Shown here: in pieces, positions 11,300-23,868 of the stretch
Numbering within the stretch: position 1 is the stretch's first letter
How the letters are laid out: each line of letters starts with the position of its first letter
Source: Jacaranda mimosifolia
Lineage: Eukaryota; Streptophyta; Magnoliopsida; Lamiales; Bignoniaceae
Direction of reading: 5' to 3'
Length of the DNA stretch: 64,000 nucleotides
Assembly: GCA_018894105.1 (NCBI GenBank)
Contig: CM032121.1
Location: 21,362,730 to 21,426,729 of the forward strand
Position numbers and translations under genes: made by a program
The notes under the pieces: generated by a model
Told to the model about the DNA's origin: nothing
Database searches by the model: none
What the model saw: the letters and a program-made list of their open reading frames with translations, nothing else

Positions 11300-12722
11300 T
11301 GGACAAGGATTCTTGGCTTATCTCATAAATAAGCCCCGGGACACTGTTCAGCTTGAGAGTGTGGAAGTGGTAGCTGAATATTCAGAAGTGTTCCCTAAAG
11401 AATTAAACTCATTACCTCTTGGGAGAGAGATAGAATTTGTTATTCATACTCTACCAGGGTTACGCCTTTTTCTAAGACTCCTTACAGAATGGCACCAGCC
11501 AAACTAAAGGAGCTTAAGAATCAACTTCAAGAACTTATGGAAAAAGGATTTATCAGACCAAGCACGTCGCCTTGGGGAGCTCCAGTGCTATTAGTTAAAA
11601 AGAAAGACGGACCCCTAAGAATGTGCATAGATTACTAGGAATTGAATAAGATTACTGTTTAGAATAAATATCCCCTACCTCATGTTGAGGAATTGTTCGA
11701 TTTGCTGCAAGGTTCGAGAATCTTTTCAAAATTGGATTTAAGATAGGGATATTATCAGTTAAAGGTTAGGGAAGAGGATATTCCAAAGACCACTTCCAAC
11801 TCCTGGTACGGTCATTTTGAGTTTGTGGCTATTTGGCTTGACCAATGCACCGACAGCATTTATGGATTTAATGCATCGGGTTTTCAGGCCTTATTTAGAC
11901 CAGTTTGTGGTTATTTTTATTGATGACATTATGGTATTTTCCAAGTCCAGAGAAGAACATGTAAATTATTTACACATAGTTTTCCAAACTCTAAATAATC
12001 ATCAGTTGTACGCTAAATTCAGCAAATGTGAGTTTTGGATGGAACGAATAGCTTTTTTGGGATATGTTATCACTCATAGAGGAATAGAAGTCGATCCCTC
12101 AAGGGTGGAAGTGATAACCAATTGGAAGAAACCCAAAAATGTTACTGAAATTTGGAGATTTCTGGGCCTGGCCGATTATTACCGAAAATTTGTTCAAGAT
12201 TTTTCCAAAATAGCTAGTGCTTTAACTAGGTTAACCCAGAAAGGGCAACCTTTTATCTGGAATGAGGATTGTGAGCAGAGTTTTCAGGAATTGAAAAATC
12301 GACTGACGATAGCTTTAATTCTAGTTTTTCCAAACGGCCTACAAGAATTTGTGGTCTATACAAATGCTTCCAAAAAGCGGTTGGGATGTGTATTGATGCA
12401 AAGAGGGCGTCGTGTTATCGCTTTTACATCTAGAAAATTAAAGCTTCATAAAGAAAACTACCCAACTCATGACTTAGAATTAGCAGCAGCAGTCATTTTT
12501 GCGTTATCTAAGTGGAGGCATTATCTCTATGGGGCTACCTTTGAGATATATACTGACCACAAAAGCCTCAAATATTTATAGTCACAAAAGGATTTAAATA
12601 TGAGATAACGAAGATGGATGGAGTTTTTGGGGGATTATGATTTCACCATCTCTTTTCACCTTGGAAAAGCTAATGTTGTGGCCGACGCTTTAGGCCAAAA
12701 AGCAGGATTGGCTCACTTATAA
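11300..12722 (+). pseudogene. Reverse transcriptase - RNase H, frameshifted
   Basis: The protease-RT linker and RT fingers lie in one frame at about 11300-11760, including [15 protein letters not shown] and YPLPHVEELFDLLQGS, broken by several stops. A frameshift near 11800 moves the rest into the open frame 11817-12581. There the palm motif FIDD is at 11916-11927, followed by the thumb ([19 protein letters not shown]). RNase H follows with [10 protein letters not shown], in which the first catalytic Asp is Asn (12363-12365). HDLELAA and [10 protein letters not shown] carry the other acidic positions. A stop at 12579 precedes the RNase H tail ([12 protein letters not shown], to 12722). It is copied from the usual gypsy plan but inactive. 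Confidence 0.88.
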
Positions 12723-14251
12723 GGAACAAGAATGCCCGAAAGCCAAGAAACAAAGGCTGTGATGAAACTAAAACAGCGCGTTTAGGTTGCAGGAATAAGT
12801 ATACAACCTGAACTGTATGATGAGATCATGCGAGCTCAAGCTGAAGATGAATGGATATTGAAGCCAAAAGATATGATCAGATGTGCAAAAGAGACAAAAT
12901 TTAGAATTGATAGCCGAGAGACCCTTTTGTTTCAGAACATAATATGTGTGCCAAGAGAAATGAAAAGAAGACTTCTAGATGAGGCGCATAAGACCAGGTT
13001 TGTAGTACATCCCAGAGGTACTAAGAAGTATTAGGATCTAAAATAACAGTTCTGGTGGAATGGAATGAAGGGAGATATTTCAGATTATGTGCAAAAGTGT
13101 CTAACCTGTCAGCTTGTAAAAGCAAAGCACCAACGACCATTAGGATTGCTACTGCCGCTTTTAATCCCAAATTGGAAATGGGAACAAGTGACCATGGATT
13201 TTTTGATTGGTCTACCCATAGCTCGAGGAGGGTATGATAGTAGATGGATGATTGTGGACTGATTGACCAAATCCACACATTTTCTACTAGTTGGGACACA
13301 GTATAAAGTTGAAAAGTTAGCAGAATTGTATGTTAAGGAAATCGTCCGACTGCATGGCATTTCAACCAATATAGTGCCAGATCGGGATCCAAAGTTTACA
13401 TCGAGACTTTGGAAAAGACTTCAAGAACATCTGGGAATGAAACTAAAATTCAACTTTACTGCTCATCCACAAATAGACGGGCAATCAGAAAGGTTAACAC
13501 AGATCTTAGAAGATATGTTACGAGCCTGTGTTATGGAGTTTAGTAGAAGTTGGGATCACCATCACCCTTTGATAGAATTTTCCTACAATAACAGCTACCA
13601 GGCTACTATTAAAATGGCACCGTATGAAGCTTTATACGATAGAAAGTGTTGATCGCCAGTACACTGGGATTTAGAAGAGCACAGAGGCAAAATGGGAGAA
13701 TCATCAAGAACTATAAGTCCTGAGTTAATTCAAGAAACTGTTGAAAAAGTGCAACTGATTAAGCAGAGAATGAAAGCAGCATAGGATCGACAAAAGAGCT
13801 ACGCCGATAAAAGGAGAAAGGAATTAGAGTTCGAAGTTGGTGATCAAGTTTTTCTTAAAGTATTCCCAAGAAAAGAGGTGAGACGAATAGGAAAAGTAGG
13901 AAATCTGGGTCCAAGGTATGTAGGACCATATGTAATATGCGAGAAAGTTAGACCTGTAGCTTATCATTTGGTGCTACCCCAGAATTTGACGGGAATACAT
14001 GACGTTTTTCGTGTCTCATAACTTCGAAATACTACCCTGGTCCCTCTCATATCATATTACTGGAGGATGTGCAAGTTAAGGGTGATTTGACATATGAAGA
14101 AACACTAGTACGCATTTTGGATCAGAGATCCAGAGAACTCGGGAATCAAAAAATTTCTCAAGTGAAGGTATTATGGCGCAATCATAATGTGGAAGAAGGC
14201 ATGTGGGAGCCAGAAGATCTTATGCGTCATCAATATCCTGAACTCTTCTGA
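12723..14251 (+). pseudogene. Integrase with chromodomain-like C-terminus, broken
   Basis: The zinc-binding part is at about 12960-13120, with EAHKTRFVVHPRG and CLTCQ. The DDE core follows: Asp in TMDFLIGLP (13196-13198), Asp in PDRDPKF (13380-13382) and Glu in GQSERLTQ (13488-13490). All three acidic residues survive. Downstream are the GPY-type segment (about 13830-13985) and the C-terminal chromodomain-like segment at 14069-14251, with VKVLWRNHNVEEGMWEPEDL. In known chromoviruses this tail directs integration to heterochromatin. Stops fall near 13034, 13260, 13650, 13783 and 14020, and there is a frame change before 14069. Confidence 0.88.
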
Positions 14252-14280
14252 TTTTCAAGTGAGAATCTAGGGGCCAGATT

Positions 14281-14298
14281 CTTTTTAGGGGGGAAGCC
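14281..14298 (+). other. Polypurine tract
   Basis: TTTTTAGGGGGGAAGCC lies directly before the LTR start TGTAAC at 14299. This is the standard position for the plus-strand primer. Confidence 0.75.
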
Positions 14299-17200
14299 TG
14301 TAACACCCCTAGAATTTTCTTGAATTGTGATAGCTTAATTGTCAAATTATTTTCATTTTAATTTATCTTATGAATTTTTATAATTATTTAGTATTTTAGA
14401 AGTTTTGTGGTCAATATATATTACTAATAAACTTGATTTTATGTTAATTAAAAATTTCTGGGGCTAATTTGTAATTATAGAGGATGTAATTGCACAACTT
14501 AGAAAAATGGTGGGGTTTGCATGGAAGGGCCTTGGTCAACGGGGTTAGAAGTGTATATTTTAGAAATTCAAAGGATTTAATTGAGGCTGATTGGAAATCT
14601 TTCGGGCTAAATTGCAAAATTGAGAAATTCAATTTTGAAAACCTGGCAGAATGCATTGGAGTCTTCATTTTTCCTTTATTCTTCATTTTTTCTTCTCCTC
14701 CACCTGCGTCCACCACTTCCCCGGTGAACTTCCACCGGCGACCACCATTCACCAAACCAAACCGACCATCCCACTTCCCTTGACTCCAGCTACACTGGCA
14801 CACCACCATGCACGGCTGAACCCTGCTCTGGCGAGCCACCACGAGAGAAAACCAAGAGCAAGCTTCGCGGTGGCAAGTGGGTTTCTCATTTTTTGGCAAC
14901 CAACATTGACTCCAAGGGGTGGTCTAGGCAGTACTCGATAGGGAGAACATCGTGGAGGCATTGCATGACGGTGAAACACAGTGGCGGTGACAGGAAATAG
15001 TGATCGGAGCACGATGGTGAAGAGCTATTTTTGAAGGCTATTGAGCTCGGTTGAGGGTGCTATAGGCCGTAAACCTTGAAATTAAGGGCGGCATTGGAAT
15101 CAGGAGCTCGAGGAGAGCATTTTGGTGAGATCGTTGGGCAACTCCGTCGGCGGCGGCCGGCAGCGGCGTCACGGCGGTGGAGCTGAGGCAGAATCTTCTC
15201 CTTGACGCAGTGATCATAATGGTAGCCTTGGTTGCTTAATTCGAGATCTTGATTTGGTATTGCATGGGTAAATAGTTAGCAAGGAATTGGAAATATATAT
15301 ATATAAATATACATGTTATGTTGTATTTCTTAAGTTGTGAGTATTGCAAGAATGAGTGCATAGATTCTATATATATAGGTTCTTGGATCATGCTTGCATG
15401 GAATATGTTATGTTGTGGACCCGAATATGTTGCACTATATATGCCAAATTTGTAATTTATGAGTTTGACAAGAAATTTAACTTTGAATTGTGAGTTTGGG
15501 ACCTAGAGTAGAAATTATTGGCACTATGCATGAGACATTAAGCAATTTGGTGATTTAAAGTGACATTGTGAAGATCATGTGATTAAGGACTTGACTATAT
15601 GATAAGTGAAAATGATATAAGAATTGAGGTTATTGTGGCAAGACTAGTTTAATAGCCATTTTTGGAATAATAACAATATTGACATTTTAAGCTATCATGT
15701 TAATAGGTCGATTAGTAAATTTTGGAGTTAAGAGCAAGTATGAAAATGATGTATTATGAGCTTAAAATGGATTTTGACTATAAATATATCATTATGATTA
15801 GGTGATGACGTAGGTCACGAGGACTAATAGACAATCTGCAGGACTTGTATCATCTGGGATTACGAAGGTGAGGGTCTCCCACTTTGGGTTATTATTTTGT
15901 ATAAGCTTTCTCATTACTTGTTGAAAACTGTTGTAAGGGTCTACTAATGTGGCCTCAATATATCTATATGTTCTTGTGGCATAATCCCTATGAGGGTTAA
16001 TTTTCTTGATTGCATCTGTTCGTAAATTGCTTGATTCGTACTTGTTGTACTTGATTTGTACTCATTCGTTTATTGGAATTCGAATTGATCGATACTTGTT
16101 TGTTATCTGTTATTGGCTTGTATACCCCTATGAGGGTTAGTACTTGTTTCACTTGTTCTTGTTCGTTTTGGCTCCCAAAACTCCTGTCTGTCATGCCTGG
16201 TACTTGTCTTGATCGTACTTGCCTATTCCTATCTTGAGTCGTTATCAGATGTCTTGCTGGCATACTCGTTTGTCTGTATCCTGATATCTAGCCAGTTGGC
16301 TTGTCTGTACTTGCTTGTTGTTCATATATTGCCTTGTCGGCAATGCTAATTACTTGATTCGTACTTGTTGTACTTGATTGGTACTTGTTGGACTTGTTGT
16401 ACTTGCTTGGAGATAGTACTTAGGCCAAGTGCAAATCCTACGCGGAATACTGGGATACTTGGGACACTCCTTGCAGTCTATCTCGGTGTACAGGATACGT
16501 TATGCGATCCGTATAGGTAGCCATGATATGCTAAGCACTCTGCTTAGGTATCCGCTATGCGCTATACAGTCCATATGGGCATTGCGCCATATAGTCCGTA
16601 TGGGCACACCAATTGTATGACAAGCTATCACGCTATGGATGTACTTGTTTGATTGGTATAAGGTGATCTAATATGCATATCTTAACTCGTTTTGTTGGAA
16701 TGCATATACTATAAGGGTTTGCTTGCTCGTACTCGTTTCTTGCTTGCTTGTGATCTGTTCTTGGAGCAATAAGGTAGGAGAGTTTCCTGTTTGCTATACT
16801 CGTTCTTGGTAAATTGTAATTGTACTTATATTTCTATTGATATTAAATCTGTTGAGATGTTTTTCCCTTAACAGGTTCTATTATTGTTTGATATATTACC
16901 CCTCACTAAGTCCATTGGACTTACCCCTGATTTTTCATTACTTTTGCAGACAGAGTGGCCTAAGAATGGGATGTTTTGACTTGGTGCATAGGAGCGTTTC
17001 TTTTGTAATAGATTGGTGTCCTTTTGTATATGAGTTATTAGAATGCTATATGGTAACATCGAGATGTTGAGATATGTCAGGGTTGACAGGGCTACCTTGA
17101 GCTTGTGTACATAATTTTGCAGAACGTCTAAGATTTGAACCTTGGCATGAATGTTAATGGTTGGTAGTATTATTTAAGTTGATATTTTTCCGCTGCTTTT

Positions 17201-17336
17201 GAAATTGTTGTTTTCTTTATATGACTTGGAATTGGAAAAGAAAATTTTGGGCCTATTATTTGTATTACAGGTTCAGAATTTAAGCTTGAAATGCTTTGAT
17301 ATCTTAGCTTTGGGTTACCTAGAGTGGGGTGTCACA
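14299..17336 (+). repeat. 3' LTR of the plus-strand chromovirus
   Basis: The LTR runs from TGTAACACCCC at 14299 to GGGGTGTCACA at 17336 (3,038 bp). The U3 motif TTTGCATGGAAGGGCCTTGG is at 14516-14535. A GC-rich block (CGGCGGCGGCC) lies near 15140-15180. 16015-16430 is rich in repeated TACTTGTTG words. Conserved hairpins are GTTTTGG-ctc-CCAAAAC (16165-16181), CTGTT/AACAG (16849-16874) and TAAGTCC-att-GGACTTA (16907-16923). The motif TTTTGTAATAG follows at about 16999. The 151-codon minus-strand frame at 14444-14899 is antisense and resembles shadows in other LTRs, so I left it out. Confidence 0.85.
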
Positions 17337-17760
17337 TATCCCATGCACCTAGCAGGGATTAACATCCCATTATTTAACCAAGAGTGTTTTTTTTAAAGTT
17401 TTTTTTTTTTTTGAGAGAGAGCATTACAAATTACAAGTTTTTTTTAATCATTTCAACAAATAAATATTATTCTATTCTCAAATCAAATAAATCAAAGTAT
17501 GAACTACAAATAATACACATAAGGTGTACAACATGCCCATTCCTGGTGGAACACAAAACCTCCGACATAATAGAGGGGACTGATACCATTGGACTACAAG
17601 CCACTGGACTATTATTTAAACGAGAGTTTATGGCTTATGGCTTATTCCATGCACACAATAGGGATTAACGTCCCATTACTTAATCAAGAGTTTAGGGTTT
17701 ATGGCTTATCCCATACACACAGTAGGGATAAACATCCCATTTTTCCCATATAACAATTAC
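17337..17760. repeat. Three copies of a ~50-bp repeat around an unassigned spacer
   Basis: A unit containing CCATGCAC...AGGGATTAACATCCCATT occurs at about 17337-17388, 17644-17693 and 17706-17744. The spacer between the first two (17389-17640) is T-rich and otherwise not recognised. The first unit abuts the LTR end at 17336. Confidence 0.6.
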
Positions 17761-19519
17761 AAATGGTAATAGGTAAAAGAACAGTTAGATAACAGACAAA
17801 TAGCTAAAAGAATGACCGGATAACAAAATAGTCAGATAACAGGACAATCAGATAACAGACAAATAGATAGCAGAATTGATAGATAATAGAACCGATAAAT
17901 AACATGTAAGAGTTCTGGGCGCCAGAACAGACAGGAATCAGAGTCGCAATCAAGAGATAACCCACACAGGGATATACATATCAATTAACAAATAACAAGC
18001 AAGATCTCAACAGATCACATATTTCAATCAACACGATACAGTTACAGTATAAAAATAGAAACCCTTATAGGGGTACATGATAACAACGCGATCTCAATTA
18101 ATTCACAGATTTCAAAAATCAAGATGCAGTACAGTACAAAAACTAGTTTATCCCTTTCAAGGGTTTATCACAAAGATATATAAGTGTAAGAAGTGATAGA
18201 TTGTCAAACCCTGACCTCCGTAGTCTCAGAAAATGCAATCCACAATTAGCAATCTACTGGTCAACGAGTCCCAATTCCATGTCACCTAATCCAAAAGAAT
18301 AGGTTCACAATCAAAATCCCCATTCAACTCTAGCAATACTTAATAATTAAAATCTTACTATTAATAGTCCCAAAAACACTAGTTAATCAATCAATAAGAT
18401 AATTAGGGTTCAATCGGTACCATCAGTATGAAATGTGCTAATTAAGCCGATTATTACAGAATTATTACGAGGTTCATGTCGATTTCAGTAATGGGATGTA
18501 ATCTAGTCCTTAATTACATAATTATACTCATAACATTATACCAAATCAACAGTAATAATCCAATCATCATAGTAACCAAATTATTGCCACTTCGGTCTCA
18601 AATTCATAAAATCCACAATTAGGGTTTAAATCCTTTAATAAACTTAATTAATCCAAGTTATCATATGATAAATTCAAATCCAGGTCCACTAAGCACATGT
18701 GTATATATATATATATATATCCAAGCATGATGTATATATCCAACTCATCTATCAAATCCTTATTTTTGACATAATACAAGATTTATAAATGAAACGGTAC
18801 AATATACATGTATATATACATAATCGCATTCCAATTCTTAACCCAAGATTTGATTATTGGAGTTTTGAAATAAAAAAACAAAACAACAGCTATGATCGTC
18901 ACAACGAGCTAAAGAAACTCTCCCAACTCCCAACCCACCCTTGGTCCACCTCTAGAAGTCACCAAAAAAACAAACCACCACCTTCGCCGTGTGCCAACTC
19001 ATCTTTAGTTTTTCAGTATTTCACCGATCAAATTAGGAGGTTCTTGGTACCAACATGGTCGCCGTGAAAAGATGAAGAAGATGGTTGGTTTATTTTGCTA
19101 GGTCTAGCGTCATCGGAGAAGCCGTCAGTGAAGGGGGTTGATGATGCATGGGAGAAGAGTGAAGAAGAAAGGGGGTTGAAATGCTATATATAATACTATT
19201 TTCAGAAATGAAAGATTGACCCCCTAAACTTTGCCTCAGTCTTCAATTAAGTCCTCTAAAATGTTGATAAACTCCAGTTCCCTATATTTTGTTAGTGCCT
19301 TAGTTTCGTCCATTTGACCCAAAATAATTCCATGCAAACCCCCAAAATTTCTAAATATGATTCGATCAAGTCTTGTCTATTTGCAATTTAACCCCAAAAT
19401 TTTCAATTTCTAAGCAATTAAGTCCTTTTTATTAATTTTTCGAGACCTAAATCCGACCAACCAATATCTTGATTTCTAAATCCTTATTTTTAAAATACCA
19501 AATTTTAGGGGTGTTACAT
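17761..19519 (-). repeat. LTR fragment of the same gypsy family, minus strand
   Basis: The U3 end is at 19519 (GGGGTGTTACA) and runs leftwards. The U3 motif with CATTTGACCC and CCATGCAAAC is at 19311-19337 and a TATA box at 19185-19193. The perfect hairpin GTTCTGG-gcg-CCAGAAC is at 17912-17928. Similarity to the LTR at 745-3303 fades near 17761, so the U5 part and any internal region are missing. The open frame 18789-19067 is antisense and ignored. Confidence 0.75.
19185..19193 (-). promoter_or_regulatory. TATA box of LTR fragment
   Basis: TTATATATA on the minus strand lies about 330 bp inside the LTR. LTRs of this family at 27174 and 59485 have TATA-like sequence at a similar distance from their start. 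Confidence 0.5.
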
Positions 19520-20211
19520 ATTACATGATTGAAGAGAGTTTTTGGATTTTAATGCTTTAATTTTCTTTTCAACCTAAATAAAGTCTATCATTTAGCTTTT
19601 ATTACTACTAAATTTGCAAATTTCTATATCTTTTTTTTTTACTACTTAGTTTATGTTATCAATTCATTTATTGGGGGATCTATTAATTGCGCTTAATATT
19701 TTTAATTTAATTTTATTTTTATTAGTTGCATTTTTCTCCTTAATTATTGATAAATTTTGTCATCTAATTTTTATTTTATTTAAATTATTATACATTTAGC
19801 ATCCTTTGTTCATTTTTTGAATCAAGTTATTAATTTATTGTTAAATTTTATAATTTGTTTTTCAATTTACTCCTTTTTTTTTTTTTTGTGGCTCATCTAA
19901 CTTTATAGTTTTATAGGATGAGATCTATTTTTTTGTTTTAATATTTTTAAAATTTATTTCACTTTTTGAATATTATAATTTTAGAAGTATATCATTTAAT
20001 TTTATATTATATTCATATATTTGTAATTATGTATGTATGGATATGTATCATTCGGACTCTTTTTAAAAATTTTATATACTACATCAATTTATATATTATT
20101 AGATCATTTATGATATATTTAAAAAAATTATGATGAGATGGCTATTTCAATAGAAAATACAGTTGTTAACTTTTTAAGTTTATAGCTCTAGACATTATTT
20201 AGTCTATCAAA

Positions 20212-20242
<31 letters not shown>

Positions 20243-21232
20243 ATTTTTTTTATTTTTTTTTTCAAATGTTGATTTTTTGAAAGGTTAACAACTTTTTTTG
20301 TTATTCACTTTTTTGTGCTATTTGAGAAATATAATATGAAGATCCAATTACATTCATACAAAAAAATTGAGAATGAACATAATATTTTATTCTTTCCATA
20401 TTTTATTTACATTCTACTTTCATCCTCATATCCTATTACTAATTCCTATTTAAAATTAATTTTGAGTTTATAATTACTTTATCAATTTACTATGATTTTG
20501 ACTTTGCATTGCTAATATCAAACTTTTTTTGTCACTTTATAATTCAATAATTAAGCTATGAGTCAAATTAAAAGGTTTCTAAAAACTTTTATACTAATAT
20601 TGATCTTAACTTTGTAATCATTTTATATATTTATTTTTATTTTTTTATTTTTTTTTATCTTTACTATCATAGTTTTGTCTTGACTTAATTGATTTTTAAT
20701 CAGAAACTAGAATTAAATAAGATTTTTCTAATCCTTGACAACTAATATATTATTTAATTATTTATATTTTAAGATTTAACTAAATATATACTCATCCTCT
20801 TTTAAGTCTAAAATAATCTTAAAGTATTATAATTTTAAATTTTTTCAAGCAACTTTCAAGTCATCAATCTTGTGTTCTTTATCATTCTCACATATTTTTA
20901 TTTTTTAATGCAACTATCTATTAGCTTTTGATCACATAATATTTTTCTTTAATAAAGTACATAATCATATTCATAGATTTTTATTTTTGGATGTTTTAAT
21001 TTTTTTTTAACTTCTCACTGAATAATTTTGAAATTTATTTTTTATGACACAATGTATATGAAATGTCTTTATATTTTGCAAACTTTTTAATACTAAATTT
21101 TAAAACTTTAAATTTAATTTTACTAATTTACTTGATATTTTTGCGATATTTTTATTTATATTTATAATTCAATAATTATATTAATATATAGTAATTTTAA
21201 AGAATCATGTATAGGTTGGGGATAATGCTAGT
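19520..21232. mobile_element. AT-rich Helitron-like stretch ending in CTAGT
   Basis: This is a long T- and A-rich sequence without a credible gene, with an (AT)n run near 20215-20245. It ends GGGATAATGCTAGT at 21232, a Helitron-type 3' terminus. It is followed at once by ACTATTATATA, the beginning of the Helitron that resumes at 51304. Only the terminus supports the assignment. Confidence 0.4.
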
Positions 21233-21245
21233 ACTATTATATAAA
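21233..21245 (+). mobile_element. 5' tip of the Helitron that continues at 51304
   Basis: ACTATTATATAAA matches the Helitron 5' start (compare 57155-57170). The composite retroelement at 21246 was inserted here. The five bases before it (ATAAA, 21241-21245) and after it (ATATA, 51304-51308) agree except for one position, as expected for an old target duplication. Confidence 0.6.
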
Positions 21246-23845
21246 TGTAACACCCCTAGAAATTATATGATTGGTGGGAATTTTCTCAACATTATTTATT
21301 TATTTTTGGAAGTTTTGGGGTTGAATTGCAATTTGAGGAAAACTTGATTGACCAACATTTGGAAGTTTTGTGGGTCAAATCAAGAATATTTTTGGTCAAC
21401 TGGGCTAATGCTAGGCACTAAGGAAGATGGGAGACTGAACTGAAGATGTATAAATTTCTAGAGGACCCAATTGGAAGTAGAGAAGAACTTTTGGGGGTCA
21501 ATATAAGAATTCCAGAAAATAATCCTATAATAGCAATTTTCCCCCCATCTTTTCATCGTTTCTCACATGCAACCTACCTTTCTCCTCACCTGCAAACGGT
21601 AGTGAACGAGAGACCCAGTTGGGTTTTTCGGCCAATTGAGCGACAATTCAGTTGCGAAAGCTGAAATTGATTTGGGGGTTTGATAGAGCGTAGCAAAGCA
21701 CACCTTTTGGCGGTAGTGGTGACCATTTCTGGCGGCAGCGGTACTGAATCAGTATTCTTGCCTCGTCGTAGTGGTTTCAACGGTAGGATTGGTTTTTAGT
21801 GTTGAGGCTCCGATAGTAAGATTTGGTATATATGAGTTGGATTGGGATTTGATGTATATTAATGTTGTTTAAGATTTTGTTATGACCAATTCTTGTATTT
21901 TGGAGTACAAATGAAGAAGATGATATGGAAACATAAATTTGAGATTTTGAAGGGCATGCATGGATATATAGATATGCCTAGTGGACTTGGATTTGCATTA
22001 TTATATGATAACTTTAGGTTAATTGAGTTACTTGGAAGATTAAATCCTAATTTATGGATTTGTGACCTAAGTGATAAAATTTGGGTTATTAAAGATAATT
22101 GGACTATTATTATTGACTTGGTATATCATTGCGAGGTTAATTATGTAATTAAGGACTTGATTATATCTCTTTATCAAGACTAGCATGAACCCCGGAATAT
22201 TCCTGTATTATCGTCGTAATTAGCATTTTCTCTCATGAAAATGTCGAAATGAACCCTAAACTACTGTATTAACCGAGTAATTATCAATTTTAGGCCGTTA
22301 TTCATATAATTGTGATTATAGGGTCAAACGAGGATTTGGACAATGAACCCATTCTTTTGATTAGGTGATGAGGAGTTGGGTCCCATAGGCCAATAGGCGG
22401 TACTAGTATTTCTAAAACTATTGAGATGAGGATCCACTGCTTTAGTATTTGACTTGTATAAGCCTACTCGTTATTTGTTGCACACTTGTGAGGGTCTGCT
22501 AATCTGGCACTTATTGTATAAACATATTTGTTAATTATGGTATACCTTCGTGAGGGTTAAGCTAGTTTCTGTTCTGTTATTGAATCCTAATTCTTGGACT
22601 CTGTGAATTGTTTGAATTCTTGTTATTATCTATTAATTGATTTGAATATCCCTGTTAAGGTTGTTTCCTAGACTTGGATTCTATCAAAAATTGAGTACTC
22701 TGGTTCTAGCGCCAAGAACTTTTTGTTGTCTTATCTGGTATCGATCAGTTTAAATTCATTCTGCTTATCGCTTGTTTGGCTGTGTTGGATTATTTTTATT
22801 TTGTATGTCATTGATTCGCTCTATTGACGGAATTGTACTGTTTAAATTGTTAATTATTGCCTTGCCGGCATATATGATTTATCTGGTTCAATATTGTGTG
22901 GCATTGTCAGCAACCCATTTGTTGATTTATGATATATGAACGGAGATCTGTTGGGCAGAGTGCTGATCCTAGTGGAATGCTTGGGTATATGGGACATGCT
23001 AGGGATACTCCTAGGTGTCAGTGATATGCGAGGGATACTCTTAGTATCAGCAATGTACTAGGGATACTCTTGGCCATCAGCGATGTGCTGGGGATACTCC
23101 TAAGCATCAGCAATATGCTACGTACCAAGCTGTCATGCTTGGGTATGTTTAGTTTGAATTGGAATAAGGAGAATCTGATATGCATGCTATGTTATGAATT
23201 GTTGAACTACATATGACTCTCGAATTTAATTTATTCTGATTGTATTTTGATTATTTATGTTCTGTTTATGGAGCAATAAGGAATGAAAGGTTCCTATTTG
23301 CTAAATTTGATACTGTTTGTATTTCTAATACGTTCATGTTTTGTTTGCATTATATAGATAATCTATAATCTGTTGAGTTGATTCTTCTTCAACAGAGCCT
23401 TTATGATCTGATACTGAATTTTATCCCTCACTTTATCCTTTGGACTTACCGCACCATATTATTGTTGATTTTCCCAAACATGGTTAGGTGACGGATATGG
23501 ACTTCAGGCTTGAACTGGAGAATATATATATATTTTGTAATAGAATAGGTGACTATACGTGCTTATGGGGTCACATGGATATTGTATTGCGACTTAGAGA
23601 TGTTGTGATATGTTAAGTTTAAATTAAAGATCTGTAGCATGTATATATTATGTTGAATGTTATGGGATGACTCTTGGTATGTATATAGGACTTGTGTTGT
23701 AGTTTGTTTAAGTTGAAGCATGTTGCTATTTCTAATGGTTTTTGGAAATTTTCTTATGGGCCTATTGTTTTGTCTTGTAGGTTATGATTTAAGATTGAAT
23801 CGAAGTGGCATCTCAACTTAGGAATTATCCTGAGGGGGTGCTAGA
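21246..23845 (+). repeat. First LTR of the composite
   Basis: It begins TGTAACACCCC at 21246. Its end at 23845 reads GGGGGTGCTAGA (CTACA in sister copies). It is about 2.6 kb. Hairpin TCTGTTGA/TCAACAGA is at 23369-23396. Tandem ~30-bp hairpin units are at 22989-23115, including GATACT-ctt-AGTATC. The AAGTCC palindrome is degraded near 23428, and TTTTGTAATAGAATAGG is at about 23534. A GC-rich block lies at 21600-21780. The frames at 21446 and 21893 lie within the LTR and have no recognisable product. Confidence 0.85.
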
Positions 23846-23849
23846 GATG

Positions 23850-23868
23850 TGGTATTAAAGTCTAGGTT
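23850..23868 (+). other. Primer-binding site
   Basis: TGGTATTAAAGTCTAGGTT lies five bases after the LTR. It matches the complement of the plant initiator tRNA-Met 3' end (TGGTATCAGAGCC...AGGTT) with a few changes. The leader to gag follows (23869-24334). Confidence 0.75.

Larger units (their letters stand above)
10531..17336 (+). mobile_element. Ty3/gypsy chromovirus (Tekay-like), 5' truncated, one LTR
   Basis: The internal region 10531-14298 carries the end of gag, protease, reverse transcriptase, RNase H, integrase and a chromodomain-like tail in that order. A purine tract and a 3.04-kb LTR (14299-17336) follow. Integrase after RNase H identifies Ty3/gypsy, and the C-terminal tail ending in WEPEDLMRHQYPELF points to a chromovirus of the Tekay/Del type. 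The 5' LTR, primer-binding site and most of gag are missing. The left break lies inside a Helitron. Frameshifts and stops run through pol. Confidence 0.85.

Noticed and set aside
14444..14899. 151-codon open frame on the minus strand, longest non-pol frame in the window
   Set aside because: It is antisense within an LTR. A shorter counterpart exists at 52494-52688 only because the DNA is conserved. No domain, start context or codon evidence.
17520..17620. Possible tRNA-derived SINE piece (ACTGATACCATTGG, CTACAAGCCACTGG)
   Set aside because: No A and B promoter boxes at the right spacing, no poly(A) tail and no target duplication could be seen.
23850..23868. tRNA gene fragment
   Set aside because: Only the ~19 bases complementary to the tRNA 3' end are present, directly after an LTR. 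It is a primer-binding site.
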